DNA from: Terracoccus sp. 273MFTsu3.1 | Lineage (GTDB): Bacteria > Actinomycetota > Actinomycetes > Actinomycetales > Dermatophilaceae | Length of the DNA: 64,000 nucleotides | Reading direction: 5' to 3' | Assembly: GCF_000383675.1 (NCBI RefSeq) | Contig: NZ_KB911820.1 | Coordinates: 124,001 to 188,000, forward strand | Shown here: positions 24,337-33,296 of the stretch, piece by piece | Position numbering within the stretch: position 1 is the first letter of the stretch | Layout: every line of letters starts with the position of its first letter | Translations under genes and position numbers: made by a program | Notes under the pieces: model-generated | What the model saw: the letters and a program-made list of their open reading frames with translations, nothing else | The model's database searches: none | Told to the model about the DNA's origin: nothing

Positions 24337-26930
24337 CGCGTGACCTCCGTGCGGAGTCCCTCGAGCAGCCGGTCGGGTCGCACCGGGAGCGTCAGCGGTC
24401 GCCAGCCCGTCGCGTTGAAGATCGCGTTCCCCACGGACGCGGCGGGACTGACGGTGGCGACCTCGCCGAGGCCGACCCCACCGCCGGGCACGCGGTCCCA
24501 GCCCTCCTCGTGGAAGTGGATGTCGATCTCCGGGGTGTCGCCGAGCTGGGGGATCCGGTAGTCCTCGAGGTTGGCGGTCAGGGTGAGGCCGGTGTGCGGG
24601 TCGAGCACCTGGTTCTCGTAGAGCGCGAGCCCGATGCCCTGGATGATCGAGCCCTCGCACTGGCTCCGGGCCAGGACCGGTGCGTGGATGCGCCCGACGG
24701 CGATGCCGCCGTGGACCCCGAGCACGCGGGTCTTGCCAGTGCGGGTGTCGACCTCGACCTCGGTGACGTGCAGGGCCGCCGAGAAGCCGCGGCCGATCTG
24801 GATGCCGTTCATCGTCATCGGGACGGCCCGGAGACCACGGTCACCCCCGCGCTTCGCCGTCGCCGACGCGCCGTCGGGGGCCCGGTCGAGGTCGGTGCCG
24901 ACCCGGTCCCGGAGGCTGGTCGCCGCCTCGACGGCGGTCGACCACAGCGACACCGTCGTGCGGCTGCCCCCGGACGCCGGGCCGTGGGACGTGCCGCCGT
25001 GGGAGCGGCCGAGCCGGACCTCGACGTGGGACGGGTCGACGTCGAAGACACCTGCCACCGCCCGGGCGACGACCGTGCGGCTGCCGGTCCCCATGTCCTG
25101 CGCCGCCGTCGAGGCGACGAGGTGACCGCCCTGGACGGACACGACGACCTCGCAGTCGGGGTCGACGAGGTAGATCCAGTTGCCGGCAGCCACGCCGACG
25201 CCGCGCCGGAAACGCCCGGACTGGCTGCCCGTGGCGGGTCGCCGCTCCCACGTCGGGAGCGCACTGGCCCAGCGGTAGAGCGCTTGACGCTTCTGGTTGC
25301 CGTCCCACTGGGCGCGCAGCCCGATCGGGTCGCGGCCGAAGCGGTGCGCGACCTCGTCGACGGTCTGCTCGAGCGACCAGGCGCTCGTCGGCCCGCCGGG
25401 TCCCCGGAACGGCGCTCCGGGAGGCGCGTTCGTCACGACGTCGACGTCGCGGGCCAGCCGCGGGGTGCGCTCGTAGAGGAGCATCGACAGGGCGGCCACG
25501 CTGTTGCCGATGGCGACACCCGCGTGGCTGTCGGTGTCGACGACGAGCGCCTTCACGGCCTGCGTGTCGTCGTCGACGAGCATCGAGACGCGCGACCGGC
25601 TCCCCGGGCGGTTGCCGGTTCCGGTCAGCTCCTCGTGCCGGTCGAGCACGAGCCGCACCGGTCGACGCGCGAGGCGGCTCAGGGAGATCGCACTCGTGGC
25701 CTCGGTCGTGAGCGAGAGCTTGGCCCCGAACCCGCCGCCGACGTGCTCCGCGACGACCTCCACCTGCGCGGGGTCGAGGTCGAAGCGGTCGGCGATCGCG
25801 TGCCGCATGAGGTCCACGCCCTGGGTGCTGAGCCACACCCGCAGGTGCTGCGGGTCGGTCCAGTCGGCGACGCAGGCGTGCGGCTCGAACGCCGTGTGCA
25901 GCTGGGCGGCCGTGTGGAACTCCAGCTCGACGAGGCCGCGTCTCCCGGCGGCCCGCGCGGCGCCGACGCGACGTTTGGCGAGGGTGCCGAGGAAGGGGCT
26001 GCGCGAGGGCCCGTGGCGGTTGCCGTCCCAGGGTGCCGGCATCGACCCACCCTCGCCGGCGGAGGGCGCGGCCTTCCGCTCACCCCGGGTCGGGTAGACG
26101 AGCGGGGCACCCGGGCGGACGGCCTCCTCGGGATCGAGCACGAAGTCGTGGGTCGTCACCGGCACGACGAGCTCCCGCGCGATCCGCCGGGCCTCGGCGA
26201 GGGACTCCGCCGCGACGGCGGCGACCGGCTGCCCGGCCCAGCGCACGCGACGCTCGTCGCCGAGGAGGTCCAGTCCCACGACCCCGTCCGGGAAGCGGAT
26301 CGGGCCGACCGTGCCGGCCGCCACGTCGGAGCGCCGGATCGCGGCGTGCATCATGCCGGGCAGGACGACGTCGGTCGTGTAGACCGCGGCGCCGGTGACC
26401 TTCGCGGGAGCGTCGACGCGCTCCACCTCGCCGACCCCGCCGTCGTGCTCACCGCGGCACGCGGCGGCGACGGCACGGTAGACGCCCTCGTAGGAGCCGC
26501 ACCGGCACAGGTGTCCGGCGAGCGCCTCGGCGATGGCCTCGCGGCTCGGGCCGTCCGGCTCGTCGGCGCCGTGCTCGGCCCGCCACCGGTCGTGGAAGGC
26601 GACGGCGTCGACGACGAACCCCGGTGTGCAGTAGCCGCACTGGAGCCCGTCGTGGTGGGCGAAGGCCCGTTGGACGGGGTGGAGCTCGTCGCCGTCGGCG
26701 AGGCCCTCGACGGTCGTGACACTCGCGTCGCGCAGCCGGGTGGCGGGGGTGAGGCAGCCGAGCACCGGTTCGCCGTCGACGAGCATCGTGCACGCACCGC
26801 ACACCCCGCTCCCGCAGACGAGCTTCGTGCCGGTCAGCCCGAGGCCGTCGCGCACGACGTCCACCGCCGACTCCGTGCCGTCGACGTCGAGCACCCGCGC
26901 CTCGTCGTTGACCGTGGTGGTGAGCTCCAT
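24333..26930 (-). CDS. Fused 2Fe-2S and molybdopterin subunit of a xanthine dehydrogenase-family enzyme
   Basis: The 865-residue product joins two subunits that are usually separate. Residues 1-155 are the small 2Fe-2S subunit: Cys39, 44, 47 and 59 for the plant-type cluster, then Cys98, 101, 142 and 144 for the second. From about residue 165 it is the molybdopterin-binding large subunit, with EHVGGGFGAKLS, PFRGPGGP and the catalytic Glu in GGVGLGEVA near the C-terminus. It would hydroxylate an aldehyde or heterocycle; the substrate is unknown. GGAGG five bases upstream supports ATG 26930. No insertion chaperone or MoCo gene is nearby. Confidence 0.87.
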   Translation of the reverse strand: MELTTTVNDEARVLDVDGTESAVDVVRDGLGLTGTKLVCGSGVCGACTMLVDGEPVLGCLTPATRLRDASVTTVEGLADGDELHPVQRAFAHHDGLQCGYCTPGFVVDAVAFHDRWRAEHGADEPDGPSREAIAEALAGHLCRCGSYEGVYRAVAAACRGEHDGGVGEVERVDAPAKVTGAAVYTTDVVLPGMMHAAIRRSDVAAGTVGPIRFPDGVVGLDLLGDERRVRWAGQPVAAVAAESLAEARRIARELVVPVTTHDFVLDPEEAVRPGAPLVYPTRGERKAAPSAGEGGSMPAPWDGNRHGPSRSPFLGTLAKRRVGAARAAGRRGLVELEFHTAAQLHTAFEPHACVADWTDPQHLRVWLSTQGVDLMRHAIADRFDLDPAQVEVVAEHVGGGFGAKLSLTTEATSAISLSRLARRPVRLVLDRHEELTGTGNRPGSRSRVSMLVDDDTQAVKALVVDTDSHAGVAIGNSVAALSMLLYERTPRLARDVDVVTNAPPGAPFRGPGGPTSAWSLEQTVDEVAHRFGRDPIGLRAQWDGNQKRQALYRWASALPTWERRPATGSQSGRFRRGVGVAAGNWIYLVDPDCEVVVSVQGGHLVASTAAQDMGTGSRTVVARAVAGVFDVDPSHVEVRLGRSHGGTSHGPASGGSRTTVSLWSTAVEAATSLRDRVGTDLDRAPDGASATAKRGGDRGLRAVPMTMNGIQIGRGFSAALHVTEVEVDTRTGKTRVLGVHGGIAVGRIHAPVLARSQCEGSIIQGIGLALYENQVLDPHTGLTLTANLEDYRIPQLGDTPEIDIHFHEEGWDRVPGGGVGLGEVATVSPAASVGNAIFNATGWRPLTLPVRPDRLLEGLRTEVTR

Positions 26931-27079
26931 GAGGGCCTCCTGCGGCTGCGTCTCGACGAGACGGTGCGCCACGACGCTACCTCCGGACCGGCCCCGGCGC
27001 GATGATGGTGTCGAGGGCTCGTGCTCGAGGCCGACGCACGGCCCGACGAGCCGATCCGGGCGACGAGGAGGGTGCCGTC

Positions 27080-28015
27080 ATGCGCATCGCGGTGCTGGGC
27101 ACGGGCGGGATCGGCGGCTACTTCGGGGGGCGGCTCGCGGCGGCCGGGCACGACGTCACCTTCGTCGCGCGCGGTCCCCATCTCGAGGCCATCCGCGACC
27201 ACGGCCTCGTCGTGACGAGCGGCGCCGGCGACGTCACCGTGAAGCCGGCACAGGTCACCGACGACGTGGCCTCGATCGGGCCGGTCGACGTGGTCCTCCT
27301 CGCCGTCAAGACGTGGCAGCTCCCACCGGTCCTCGCGTCGCTGCCCTCCCTCGTCGGCCCCGACACCGCCGTCGTCACGACCCAGAACGGCGTCGAGGCG
27401 CCCGACCAGGTCGCGGGCGTCGTCGGACGCGCCGCCGTGCTGCCCGGCATCGCCAAGATCTTCGCGTTCATCGACGGCCCCGGCCGCATCACCCACGCCG
27501 GCGGCCCGGCCTCGCTGGCGTTCGACGAGTGGTCGGCCGCTCCCGGCGCCACGTCCGACCGGGTCACGCGGCTGCGCGAGGCGGTCACGGCGTCCGGCGC
27601 CGTCTCGCCCGTGCCCGACGACATCTGGGCCGAGCTGTGGTCCAAGATGCTCTTCGTCGTGCCCTTCGGCGGCCTCGGTGCCGCCCTCGACGCGACCATC
27701 GGCGAGCTCCGCTCGCAGCCGCCCCGACGTGCGCTCCTGCAGGACGCGATGCGGGAGGTGGAGACGCTGGCCCGGGCCCGCGGCATACGCCTGCCCGAGC
27801 GCGTCGTCGCGGGCACGATGGCCTTCGTCGACGACCAGCCGGCCGACGCGACGACCTCGCTCCAGCGCGACCTGCTCGAGGGCAGGCCGTCGGAGCTCGA
27901 CGCGTGGACGGGCGCCGTCGTGCGCCTCGCCGGCGAGTCCGGCGTCGACGTCCCGCTGCACCGGCTGCTCCTCGAGCTGCTCACGTCACGCCACCCGGGA
28001 GCGCTGCTCGGCTGA
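27080..28015 (+). CDS. panE: 2-dehydropantoate 2-reductase family protein
   Basis: The 311-residue product has the PanE/ApbA N-terminal Rossmann motif (IAVLGTGGIGGYFGGRLA), TQNGVE near 105, the catalytic Lys region near ELWSKMLFVVPF, and a C-terminal ketopantoate reductase domain. It likely reduces a 2-keto acid with NADPH. True pantothenate function is uncertain because actinobacteria carry several such paralogues and no pan genes are nearby. GAGGAGGG precedes ATG 27080. Confidence 0.8.
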   Translation: MRIAVLGTGGIGGYFGGRLAAAGHDVTFVARGPHLEAIRDHGLVVTSGAGDVTVKPAQVTDDVASIGPVDVVLLAVKTWQLPPVLASLPSLVGPDTAVVTTQNGVEAPDQVAGVVGRAAVLPGIAKIFAFIDGPGRITHAGGPASLAFDEWSAAPGATSDRVTRLREAVTASGAVSPVPDDIWAELWSKMLFVVPFGGLGAALDATIGELRSQPPRRALLQDAMREVETLARARGIRLPERVVAGTMAFVDDQPADATTSLQRDLLEGRPSELDAWTGAVVRLAGESGVDVPLHRLLLELLTSRHPGALLG

Positions 28016-28071
28016 CCGCGGGACCCCGCCCCCGGCGTACGCCCTCGGCGGGCCGGCCGCGTTCGTGACGG

Positions 28072-28983
28072 TCAGAGGTCCGGGCGACACACCCCGCGGC
28101 CGAGGATCGCGAGCCCGCGCCGGTCCCCGTCGGCCGGTCCGGCGCCGGTGCCGCCCGTCAGCGACATCAGCTGGGTCCCGTCGGAGACGTGGTTGAGCCC
28201 GAGGACGTGACCGATCTCGTGCTCGACGACGGCCCGCGCGGAGTCCCGGCGACCCGCCGCGAGCAGGTCGTCCATGGCCTCGGCATCGAGCCAGACGGAG
28301 CCGGTGACGTAGACGAGGGCCCCGTCGCCGGCCGCCCGCGGCGTGCTGCCGCCGAGGCCGACCGTGCCGCCGGCGAGGCGCGGGATCTGGTCGGGCGTCG
28401 CGAACGCGATGTAGACCGGAGCCCAGCGGTCGCCGTAGCGGTCCGGCTGGTACGGGTCGCGCTCGGGCGTCGGCGCCTCGTCGGTCAGGCCGTCGTCGAC
28501 GAAGCGCAGCCCGCTCGCCTCGGACATCGTCGCCACGGCCTCGCGCACGAGGGCGTCGCCGCCCGGGGGAAGACCGACGGTGCTCGTCGTGAAGTGGATC
28601 GGCCGGCAGGGGTCGTAGGCCACCGGGTCCGTCCCGTTGGCCTGCATCCGCATGAACGTGTAGCCGCCGTTGCCGCCGGGCATCGTCGGAGGCGCGCCGA
28701 GCGGCGCCTGGGCCGCGCCGATGCCGGCGGGCGGCGAGTCGACACCGAAGCCGTGCCGCGAGTCGAACGGTCTGGCCTGCCACAGCCACAGCGGGACCAG
28801 GACGGCCAGGACCGTGATGAGCACGGCGCCGAGCCACACGGGACGGCAGCCGCGGGACGCGCTCGCGCCGGTGGCTCGGTGCCGACCGGGTGCGCGGACG
28901 AAGGACCCCTGACGCATGTCTTGCATGGTGCCGTGAACCGTCCGTCCTGTCGCCCCGAGAGCGTTCGAGAGCCGGCGCCTCAC
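28072..28983 (-). CDS. Matrixin-like zinc metalloprotease, membrane-anchored
   Basis: The product has an N-terminal membrane segment (VWLGAVLITVLAVLVPLWLW) and a metzincin zinc motif HEIGHVLGLNH followed by the Met-turn in TQLMSL. It therefore acts outside the cytoplasm on peptides. The start is uncertain: GTG 28983 has GAGGAG six bases upstream, while ATGs at 28926 and 28917 have no clear ribosome site. The 303-residue form is given. It is divergent from an M50 protease gene. Confidence 0.8.
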   Translation of the reverse strand: MRRRLSNALGATGRTVHGTMQDMRQGSFVRAPGRHRATGASASRGCRPVWLGAVLITVLAVLVPLWLWQARPFDSRHGFGVDSPPAGIGAAQAPLGAPPTMPGGNGGYTFMRMQANGTDPVAYDPCRPIHFTTSTVGLPPGGDALVREAVATMSEASGLRFVDDGLTDEAPTPERDPYQPDRYGDRWAPVYIAFATPDQIPRLAGGTVGLGGSTPRAAGDGALVYVTGSVWLDAEAMDDLLAAGRRDSARAVVEHEIGHVLGLNHVSDGTQLMSLTGGTGAGPADGDRRGLAILGRGVCRPDL

Positions 28984-29058
28984 GCGCGACTCCTCATCCC
29001 GTACCCAGCGGGACGCCCCGTCGGGCGCCCACAAGCGCGTCGGCTAGGTTCTGCGTCC

Positions 29059-29766
29059 GTGGAGTGGTTCGAGGCAGTGCGCGACCGGGTCGTCCCCGCG
29101 ACCGGCGACGTCGCCCTGGCGGCGCCACGCCTGCTCGTCGTCCTCGGCGTCGCGCTCGTGCTCGTCGCCGTCGAGCCCCTCTGGCGGGTCGTCCGTCTCG
29201 CCGTCACCCTCGTGCACGAGCTCGGTCACGCCGTCGTCGGGGTGCTCGTCGGCCGCCAGTTCACCGGCTTAGTCCTCCGGGGCGACATGTCCGGCCACGC
29301 CGTGACCCGAGGTCCGGTCCGCGGCGCCGGTCGCGTCGCGTCGACGTGGTCCGGCTACCCGATGCCGGCGCTGCTCGGCGCCGCCATGGTCTGGGCGGCC
29401 GAGCGCGGCTGGGCCGCCTCCGTCATCACCGCCGGCCTGGCCGTCCTGCTCTTCGCCCTCGTCCGGGTCCGCTCGGCGCTCACGGTCGTCGTCATGGTCG
29501 TGGCCATCGTCGGCTCGGCGGCGCTGTGGTGGTGGCGCGACGACGCGCTCCAGACCCAGGTCCTCGTCGGGCTCGGCGTCGTCCTCGTCGTCGGCGCGTG
29601 GCGCCACCTCGTGGCGGTGCTCCAGGACCGGAGCAGCGGGAGCGACCCCGGAGTCCTCGCCTCCCTGACCCATCTGCCCCGCTCGGTCTGGAACCTCTCG
29701 TTCGTCGTCATGGGCGCCCTCGCGACGTGGGTCGTCGTCGCCGAGGTCGTCGCCACCCTGCGCTGA
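29059..29766 (+). CDS. M50 family membrane metallopeptidase
   Basis: The 235-residue polytopic product has HELGH at residues 53-57, the zinc motif of site-2-type proteases, inside a membrane helix, and four to five further helices. An LDG-type second motif was not clearly seen. The start is GTG 29059; TAGGTT lies eight bases upstream with no ribosome site, suggesting a leaderless message. Substrate is unknown; regulated release of a membrane factor is the usual role. Confidence 0.82.
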   Translation: MEWFEAVRDRVVPATGDVALAAPRLLVVLGVALVLVAVEPLWRVVRLAVTLVHELGHAVVGVLVGRQFTGLVLRGDMSGHAVTRGPVRGAGRVASTWSGYPMPALLGAAMVWAAERGWAASVITAGLAVLLFALVRVRSALTVVVMVVAIVGSAALWWWRDDALQTQVLVGLGVVLVVGAWRHLVAVLQDRSSGSDPGVLASLTHLPRSVWNLSFVVMGALATWVVVAEVVATLR

Positions 29767-29907
29767 CCGGTCGACGACCACGGCGGCGCCGGTGATCGAC
29801 GCGCCGTGGAATGGGTAAGCGGTGCTCGGGTGGGGCCAGGGGGAGCCACCCGCACCACCTCGGGGGACGCCGCATCCGGTGCACGGATGATCGCGGCAGC
29901 GGCCCGG

Positions 29908-29936
29908 CGGCATACAGGGGGACCGAGGGTATGCCG
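29908..29936. terminator. Inverted pair of the GTATGCCG octamer, likely hairpin
   Basis: CGGCATAC and GTATGCCG face each other across 13 bases, between the convergent ends of the M50 gene (29766) and the PH-domain gene (29985). They can form an 8-bp stem. This is the only place in the window where two copies of the common octamer are paired so closely. Confidence 0.55.
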
Positions 29937-29984
29937 TCGGGCTGGGCCTCGCTCGACGGCCGCCGCCCAGGGTCCGCCGGACCG

Positions 29985-30359
29985 CTACAGGACGTGGTGG
30001 GCGATGAGCTTGTTGATGTAGGCGACGTCGGTGTTCCCCTTGAACTCGAACTTCACCTTGCCCAGACCGGAGAACCAGAGCTCGAGCTCGGCGTCGAGGT
30101 CGAAGGTCCCAGCGGTCTCGAGCGAGAAGGCCTGCACCTTGACGTACGGCAGCGACGTGAAGTCCTTCTTCTTTCCGGTGATGCCCTGGACGTTCACGGC
30201 GATGATGCGCTTGCTCGTGAAGACGATGTAGTCCCGCATGCCCTTGAAGGCGAGGTAGCCCTGCTCGCCTTCGATGAGGAGCGGGTCGATCTGACCCGCC
30301 ACTTCGGCGTAGTCGATCCGTCCCAGCTTGATGTAGCTGGCGTTCTGGAAGTCGATCAT
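29985..30359 (-). CDS. Bacterial PH-domain protein
   Basis: The 124-residue product is a single bacterial pleckstrin-homology domain: EGEQGYLAFKGMRDYIVFTS followed by KRIIAVNVQGITGKKKDFTS and the closing KFEFKGN segment. It is cytosolic with no signal. Relatives are thought to respond to membrane stress, but function is not established. The gene follows the LON-domain gene by 54 bases on the same strand. Confidence 0.85.
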   Translation of the reverse strand: MIDFQNASYIKLGRIDYAEVAGQIDPLLIEGEQGYLAFKGMRDYIVFTSKRIIAVNVQGITGKKKDFTSLPYVKVQAFSLETAGTFDLDAELELWFSGLGKVKFEFKGNTDVAYINKLIAHHVL

Positions 30360-30413
30360 GCGGATCCCTGCTGTGAGTCGCGGACGGAGCCGCGAGCCTA
30401 ACCGGGGCCCCCG

Positions 30414-31064
30414 TCAGTTGAGACTGAAGGGCGGGATCGGCGCCCGGCCGACCGCGCCCAGCGCGTCGGCGAACTCCCGCTCGCGCCGGACGAGCCTGAT
30501 ACCGAGGCGCAGGCGGGACTCCGTGTCGCTGCTCGCGAGGAGGCGCTGACGGTCGGCCACGTCGAGGCTCACGGTGTCCGGGACGGCATACGCCAGCGAC
30601 CGGTCCTCGGTGGGGAGCTCCGCCTCGGCGCCGGTGGCCGCAGCGAAGGCGGTGAGCTCGGCGCGCAGCCGCGCCGCGAGGACGGTGATGGCCGGGACGT
30701 CGCCGTCGGGCTCGGTCAGCCACGTGATCCGGGCGGTGGTGTACGGGGTGCCAGCGGACTCGTCGATCGCGTCGAGATGGAAGCGGTCGGTGCCCTCCGA
30801 GACGGCGAGGAAGCGCTCGCCCTCCAGGGCAGCGGCCTGGACGAGCAGGGCACCGCAGCCGACGGGGTGCAGCGCACGCACACCGTCGTCACCGACCTCG
30901 AAGCCCTCCCGGATCGCGATGACCCCGAAGACCGGCAGACGCTCGTCCTGGCCGTCGAGCAGGTCCTTGAGCAGCTGGACGTAGCGCGGCTCGAAGATCT
31001 GCAGCGGCAACCGCGCACCGGGCATGAGCACGGTGCCGAGCGGGAAGAGCGGCAGGGTCGCCAT
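30414..31064 (-). CDS. LON substrate-binding domain protein
   Basis: The 216-residue product matches the N-terminal substrate-binding domain of Lon protease: LPLFPLGTVLMPGARLPLQIF then EPRYVQLLKDLL. The ATPase and protease domains are absent, which is usual for this stand-alone actinobacterial family. It may bind peptides or cofactors; function is unknown. It sits between the kinase and PH-domain genes on the minus strand. Confidence 0.87.
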   Translation of the reverse strand: MATLPLFPLGTVLMPGARLPLQIFEPRYVQLLKDLLDGQDERLPVFGVIAIREGFEVGDDGVRALHPVGCGALLVQAAALEGERFLAVSEGTDRFHLDAIDESAGTPYTTARITWLTEPDGDVPAITVLAARLRAELTAFAAATGAEAELPTEDRSLAYAVPDTVSLDVADRQRLLASSDTESRLRLGIRLVRREREFADALGAVGRAPIPPFSLN

Positions 31065-31147
31065 GAAGCCAGCCTAGGTCGGAACGGCGACCGTGGCAGG
31101 TGGGCTGTCGAGCCCTCCGTGCCGGACGGGGCGCTCGGTCCCGACCC

Positions 31148-32149
31148 TCAGTCGCGGGCCCCGGACGGCATGGCCTGGGTGGCGCCGAGCTGGTCGGCGG
31201 TCACGGCCGGGCCCGAGCCGGTGCGCTGTCCCGGGTCGCGGACCTCGCCGTGGAGCTCCTCGACCTCGTCGAGCATCTCGGCAGGCGAGCCGTTGATCGC
31301 CGTCGCGAGACCGAGGGCCAGACCGCGCAGCTCCTGGTCGCCGAGGCCGAGGCGGACCGCGACGGCGGCGGCGTTGGCCGGACGCTTCTCGGGGTCCTTC
31401 TCGAGGCACTCCGCGATGAGGTCGCGCAGGTCCTCGGGGACGTCGTCGGGCAGCGGCGGGGGCGGCTCGTTGACGTGGCTCAGGGCCGTGGCGATGGGGG
31501 TGCCGCGGTCGAAGGGACGCTTGCCCACGAGCATCTCGTGGCCGACGACGCCGAGGGCGTAGAGGTCGCTCGCGCCCGTGGCGGCGTGGCCGAGGGCCTG
31601 CTCGGGGCTGATGTAGTTGGGCGTGCCGAGCATCTCGCCGTGCTGGGTGTGCCCGGACGCGTCGAGGGCACGTGCGATGCCGAAGTCGGTGAGCTTCACG
31701 AGGCCGTCCTCGCGGACCATGATGTTCGCCGGCTTGATGTCGCGGTGCACGACGCGGGCCTCGTGGGCGACGCCGAGCGCGAGCGCGGCCTGGCCCATGA
31801 TCGAGCGCACCTCGGCGGGGGCCAGCGGGCCGCGCTGGTTGAGCACGGCCGAGAGCGGCTCACCGGAGACGAGCTCCATGACGAGGAAGGCGAGGCCCTG
31901 GTCCTCGCCGTAGTCGAAGACCGTCGCGATGTTCGTGTGCAGCAGCGCCGCCGAGTGCACGGCCTCGTCGCGGAAACGGAGCGCGAAGAGCCGCTCGTGG
32001 TCGGCGTCGGGACGCATGACCTTGACCGCGACCTCACGCTGCAGCACCGAGTCGGTGCCGGCCCAGACGTCGGCCATGCCACCGGAGGCGATCCGGCTCA
32101 CGAGGTGGTAGCGGTCGCCGAGGACGAAGCCTTCCTGCAAGCGGTTCAT
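31148..32149 (-). CDS. Cytosolic Ser/Thr protein kinase, PknA-like
   Basis: The 333-residue product is a Hanks-type kinase with Lys43 in AVKVMR, catalytic Asp137 in HRDIKPAN, DFG at 155-157 and GTPNYISPEQAL in the activation loop. The catalytic domain closely resembles that of pknA in this window, including SPEQAL and KRPFDRGTP. Unlike PknA it lacks a membrane helix, ending in a short acidic and Gly/Pro-rich tail. It may be a duplicated relative working in the cytosol on growth-related targets; targets are unknown. Confidence 0.87.
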   Translation of the reverse strand: MNRLQEGFVLGDRYHLVSRIASGGMADVWAGTDSVLQREVAVKVMRPDADHERLFALRFRDEAVHSAALLHTNIATVFDYGEDQGLAFLVMELVSGEPLSAVLNQRGPLAPAEVRSIMGQAALALGVAHEARVVHRDIKPANIMVREDGLVKLTDFGIARALDASGHTQHGEMLGTPNYISPEQALGHAATGASDLYALGVVGHEMLVGKRPFDRGTPIATALSHVNEPPPPLPDDVPEDLRDLIAECLEKDPEKRPANAAAVAVRLGLGDQELRGLALGLATAINGSPAEMLDEVEELHGEVRDPGQRTGSGPAVTADQLGATQAMPSGARD

Positions 32150-32491
32150 GTCAGTGGCACCGGAGCCTTTCGGTCTGAAGGTGCACGTCAGATGACATCT
32201 CAGGGGCCTTCGTCAGCGGTCATGGTACGGGACCCGGCGATGATTCAACATTCACGGGCTTGGTCTCTGCTGAACCGTGCCCCCGGGCACGGCTCCCGCC
32301 TACATACCCCTCGGGTCAGGGCCTCGAACACCCGTTTCGCGGCGCGTACGCCGGGCCCGGCGACACACGATGGCGTATGCCGCCGGGCCGGGTCGGTCGT
32401 CGACGTGGCCCCTGTGGATCCACGCGACGACGGTCGGACGAGGCAATCGGGCGAGGCGATCGGGCGAGGCGACCGGTCGGGGTCACGCGGG
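32150..32491. other. 342-bp spacer between kinase and small secreted-protein genes
   Basis: No gene was seen. It holds the promoter of the kinase (minus strand), a CCGTGCCC/GGGCACGG hairpin at 32275-32292, a CGCCGGGCCCGGCG palindrome near 32350, one GTATGCCG octamer at 32375, and a 13-bp tandem repeat at 32440-32478. Confidence 0.6.
32440..32478. repeat. 13-bp tandem repeat, three copies
   Basis: GAGGCAATCGGGC, GAGGCGATCGGGC and GAGGCGACCGGTC follow each other without gap, with one to four base changes. It ends just before the coding sequence of the small secreted protein. It is too short and gapless for CRISPR. Confidence 0.75.
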
Positions 32492-32902
32492 TCAGGCGGG
32501 ACGGCGCCGGTTCGTCGAGGCGATCAGGAGGCCACCCGCGGCGACGACCGCAGCGGCGACGCCGAGCCCGACCACGGGCAGGTCGGACGGCTGGGGCGAG
32601 GGCAGGACGATCCGTCGCGACACGGGTGCGACGACGGCCGGCGTGCCTCGCTCGGCGGAGTTCGCCGATCCCGCGCCGGTCCCGGCGGACGCGGACGACT
32701 GGTCGGCGCAGGACACGACCGACCCGCCGCCGACGTAACGGCAGCTCGTCGACGCGGACTGAGGCTGGGAGCCGGAGACCGGGTCGGGTCGCTGGAGGGC
32801 GAGGGCCGGGCCGGCGACGGCGAGGCAGAGGACGGCCGAGGTGCCGAACGCCGCTGCCGAGCGGCGACCGAGTCGAGTGCTGGTGGAGGACTGACTGGAC
32901 AT
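32492..32902 (-). CDS. Small secreted protein with C-terminal membrane anchor
   Basis: The 136-residue product has a signal peptide (hydrophobic core to about residue 36, AGPALA cleavage), a Ser/Gly/Gln-rich mature part with two cysteines (TSCRYVG and VVSCADQ), and a C-terminal hydrophobic helix followed by NRRR. LPVVG precedes the helix and resembles a sortase signal, but the Thr of LPxTG is missing, so membrane anchoring is more likely. AAAGGAG precedes ATG 32902. The family is not recognised. Confidence 0.72.
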   Translation of the reverse strand: MSSQSSTSTRLGRRSAAAFGTSAVLCLAVAGPALALQRPDPVSGSQPQSASTSCRYVGGGSVVSCADQSSASAGTGAGSANSAERGTPAVVAPVSRRIVLPSPQPSDLPVVGLGVAAAVVAAGGLLIASTNRRRPA

Positions 32903-33115
32903 GTGGCGCTCCTTTCACGTGGAGAGTCGACCCCGCACGGCCGCGCCATGGACCGCGATCGCTCCCGGGGGCGCCGGGCCTTCGGGGATTCCGTCGGGCC
33001 GTGACCGGAGCTGATCGAGCTGGGTAGCGGACAGACGCACGACCGGGGCCCCAGATACCGAATCCGCCTGCTGGTGCTGCGGATCTGGGTGCGCAGGCAC
33101 CCGCGGACAGACGAG

Positions 33116-33170
33116 AGGGCCCCGACCAGATCGGTCGGGGCCCTCGTCTTCACGCGTGCGCGAGGGGGGA
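33116..33170 (-). repeat. Copy A of a 55-bp repeat: terminator plus tRNA-Leu 3' end fragment
   Basis: It is 54/55 identical to 33256-33310. On the minus strand it contains the last 14 bases of tRNA-Leu (TCCCCCCTCGCGCA) followed by the same 11-bp-stem terminator. The rest of the tRNA is absent. This is the kind of duplication left by site-specific recombination at a tRNA. Confidence 0.85.
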
Positions 33171-33222
33171 ACCGTCCTCCCTCGCTGGCGCTCGGTCGTC
33201 CTCCCAAATCCACCGGTTCCAT

Positions 33223-33243
33223 ACGCGTGAAGACGAGGGCCCC
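33223..33243 (+). repeat. Inverted 21-bp fragment of the same repeat
   Basis: These 21 bases are the exact reverse complement of 33137-33157, which is also the sequence just after the tRNA-Leu. It lies between the two direct copies. Confidence 0.85.
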
Positions 33244-33256
33244 CAGACAGCGCGAA

Positions 33257-33283
33257 GGGCCCCGACCAGATTGGTCGGGGCCC
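33257..33283 (-). terminator. Terminator of tRNA-Leu (copy B of the repeat)
   Basis: GGGCCCCGACC pairs perfectly with GGTCGGGGCCC over a 5-base loop, starting 14 bases after the tRNA 3' end on the minus strand. It is the functional copy of the repeated element at 33256-33310. Confidence 0.8.
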
Positions 33284-33296
33284 TCGTCTTCACGCG

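Larger units (their letters stand above)
32903..33296. other. 394-bp spacer with duplicated tRNA-Leu terminator fragments
   Basis: No gene was seen. The left part (32903-33110) holds the upstream region of the small secreted protein gene. The right part contains two direct copies and one inverted partial copy of the tRNA-Leu 3' end plus terminator, annotated separately. Confidence 0.7.

Noticed and set aside
32492-32902. A sortase substrate (LPVVG before a hydrophobic tail)
   Set aside because: The conserved Thr is missing and no sortase gene is nearby; simple membrane anchoring explains the tail.
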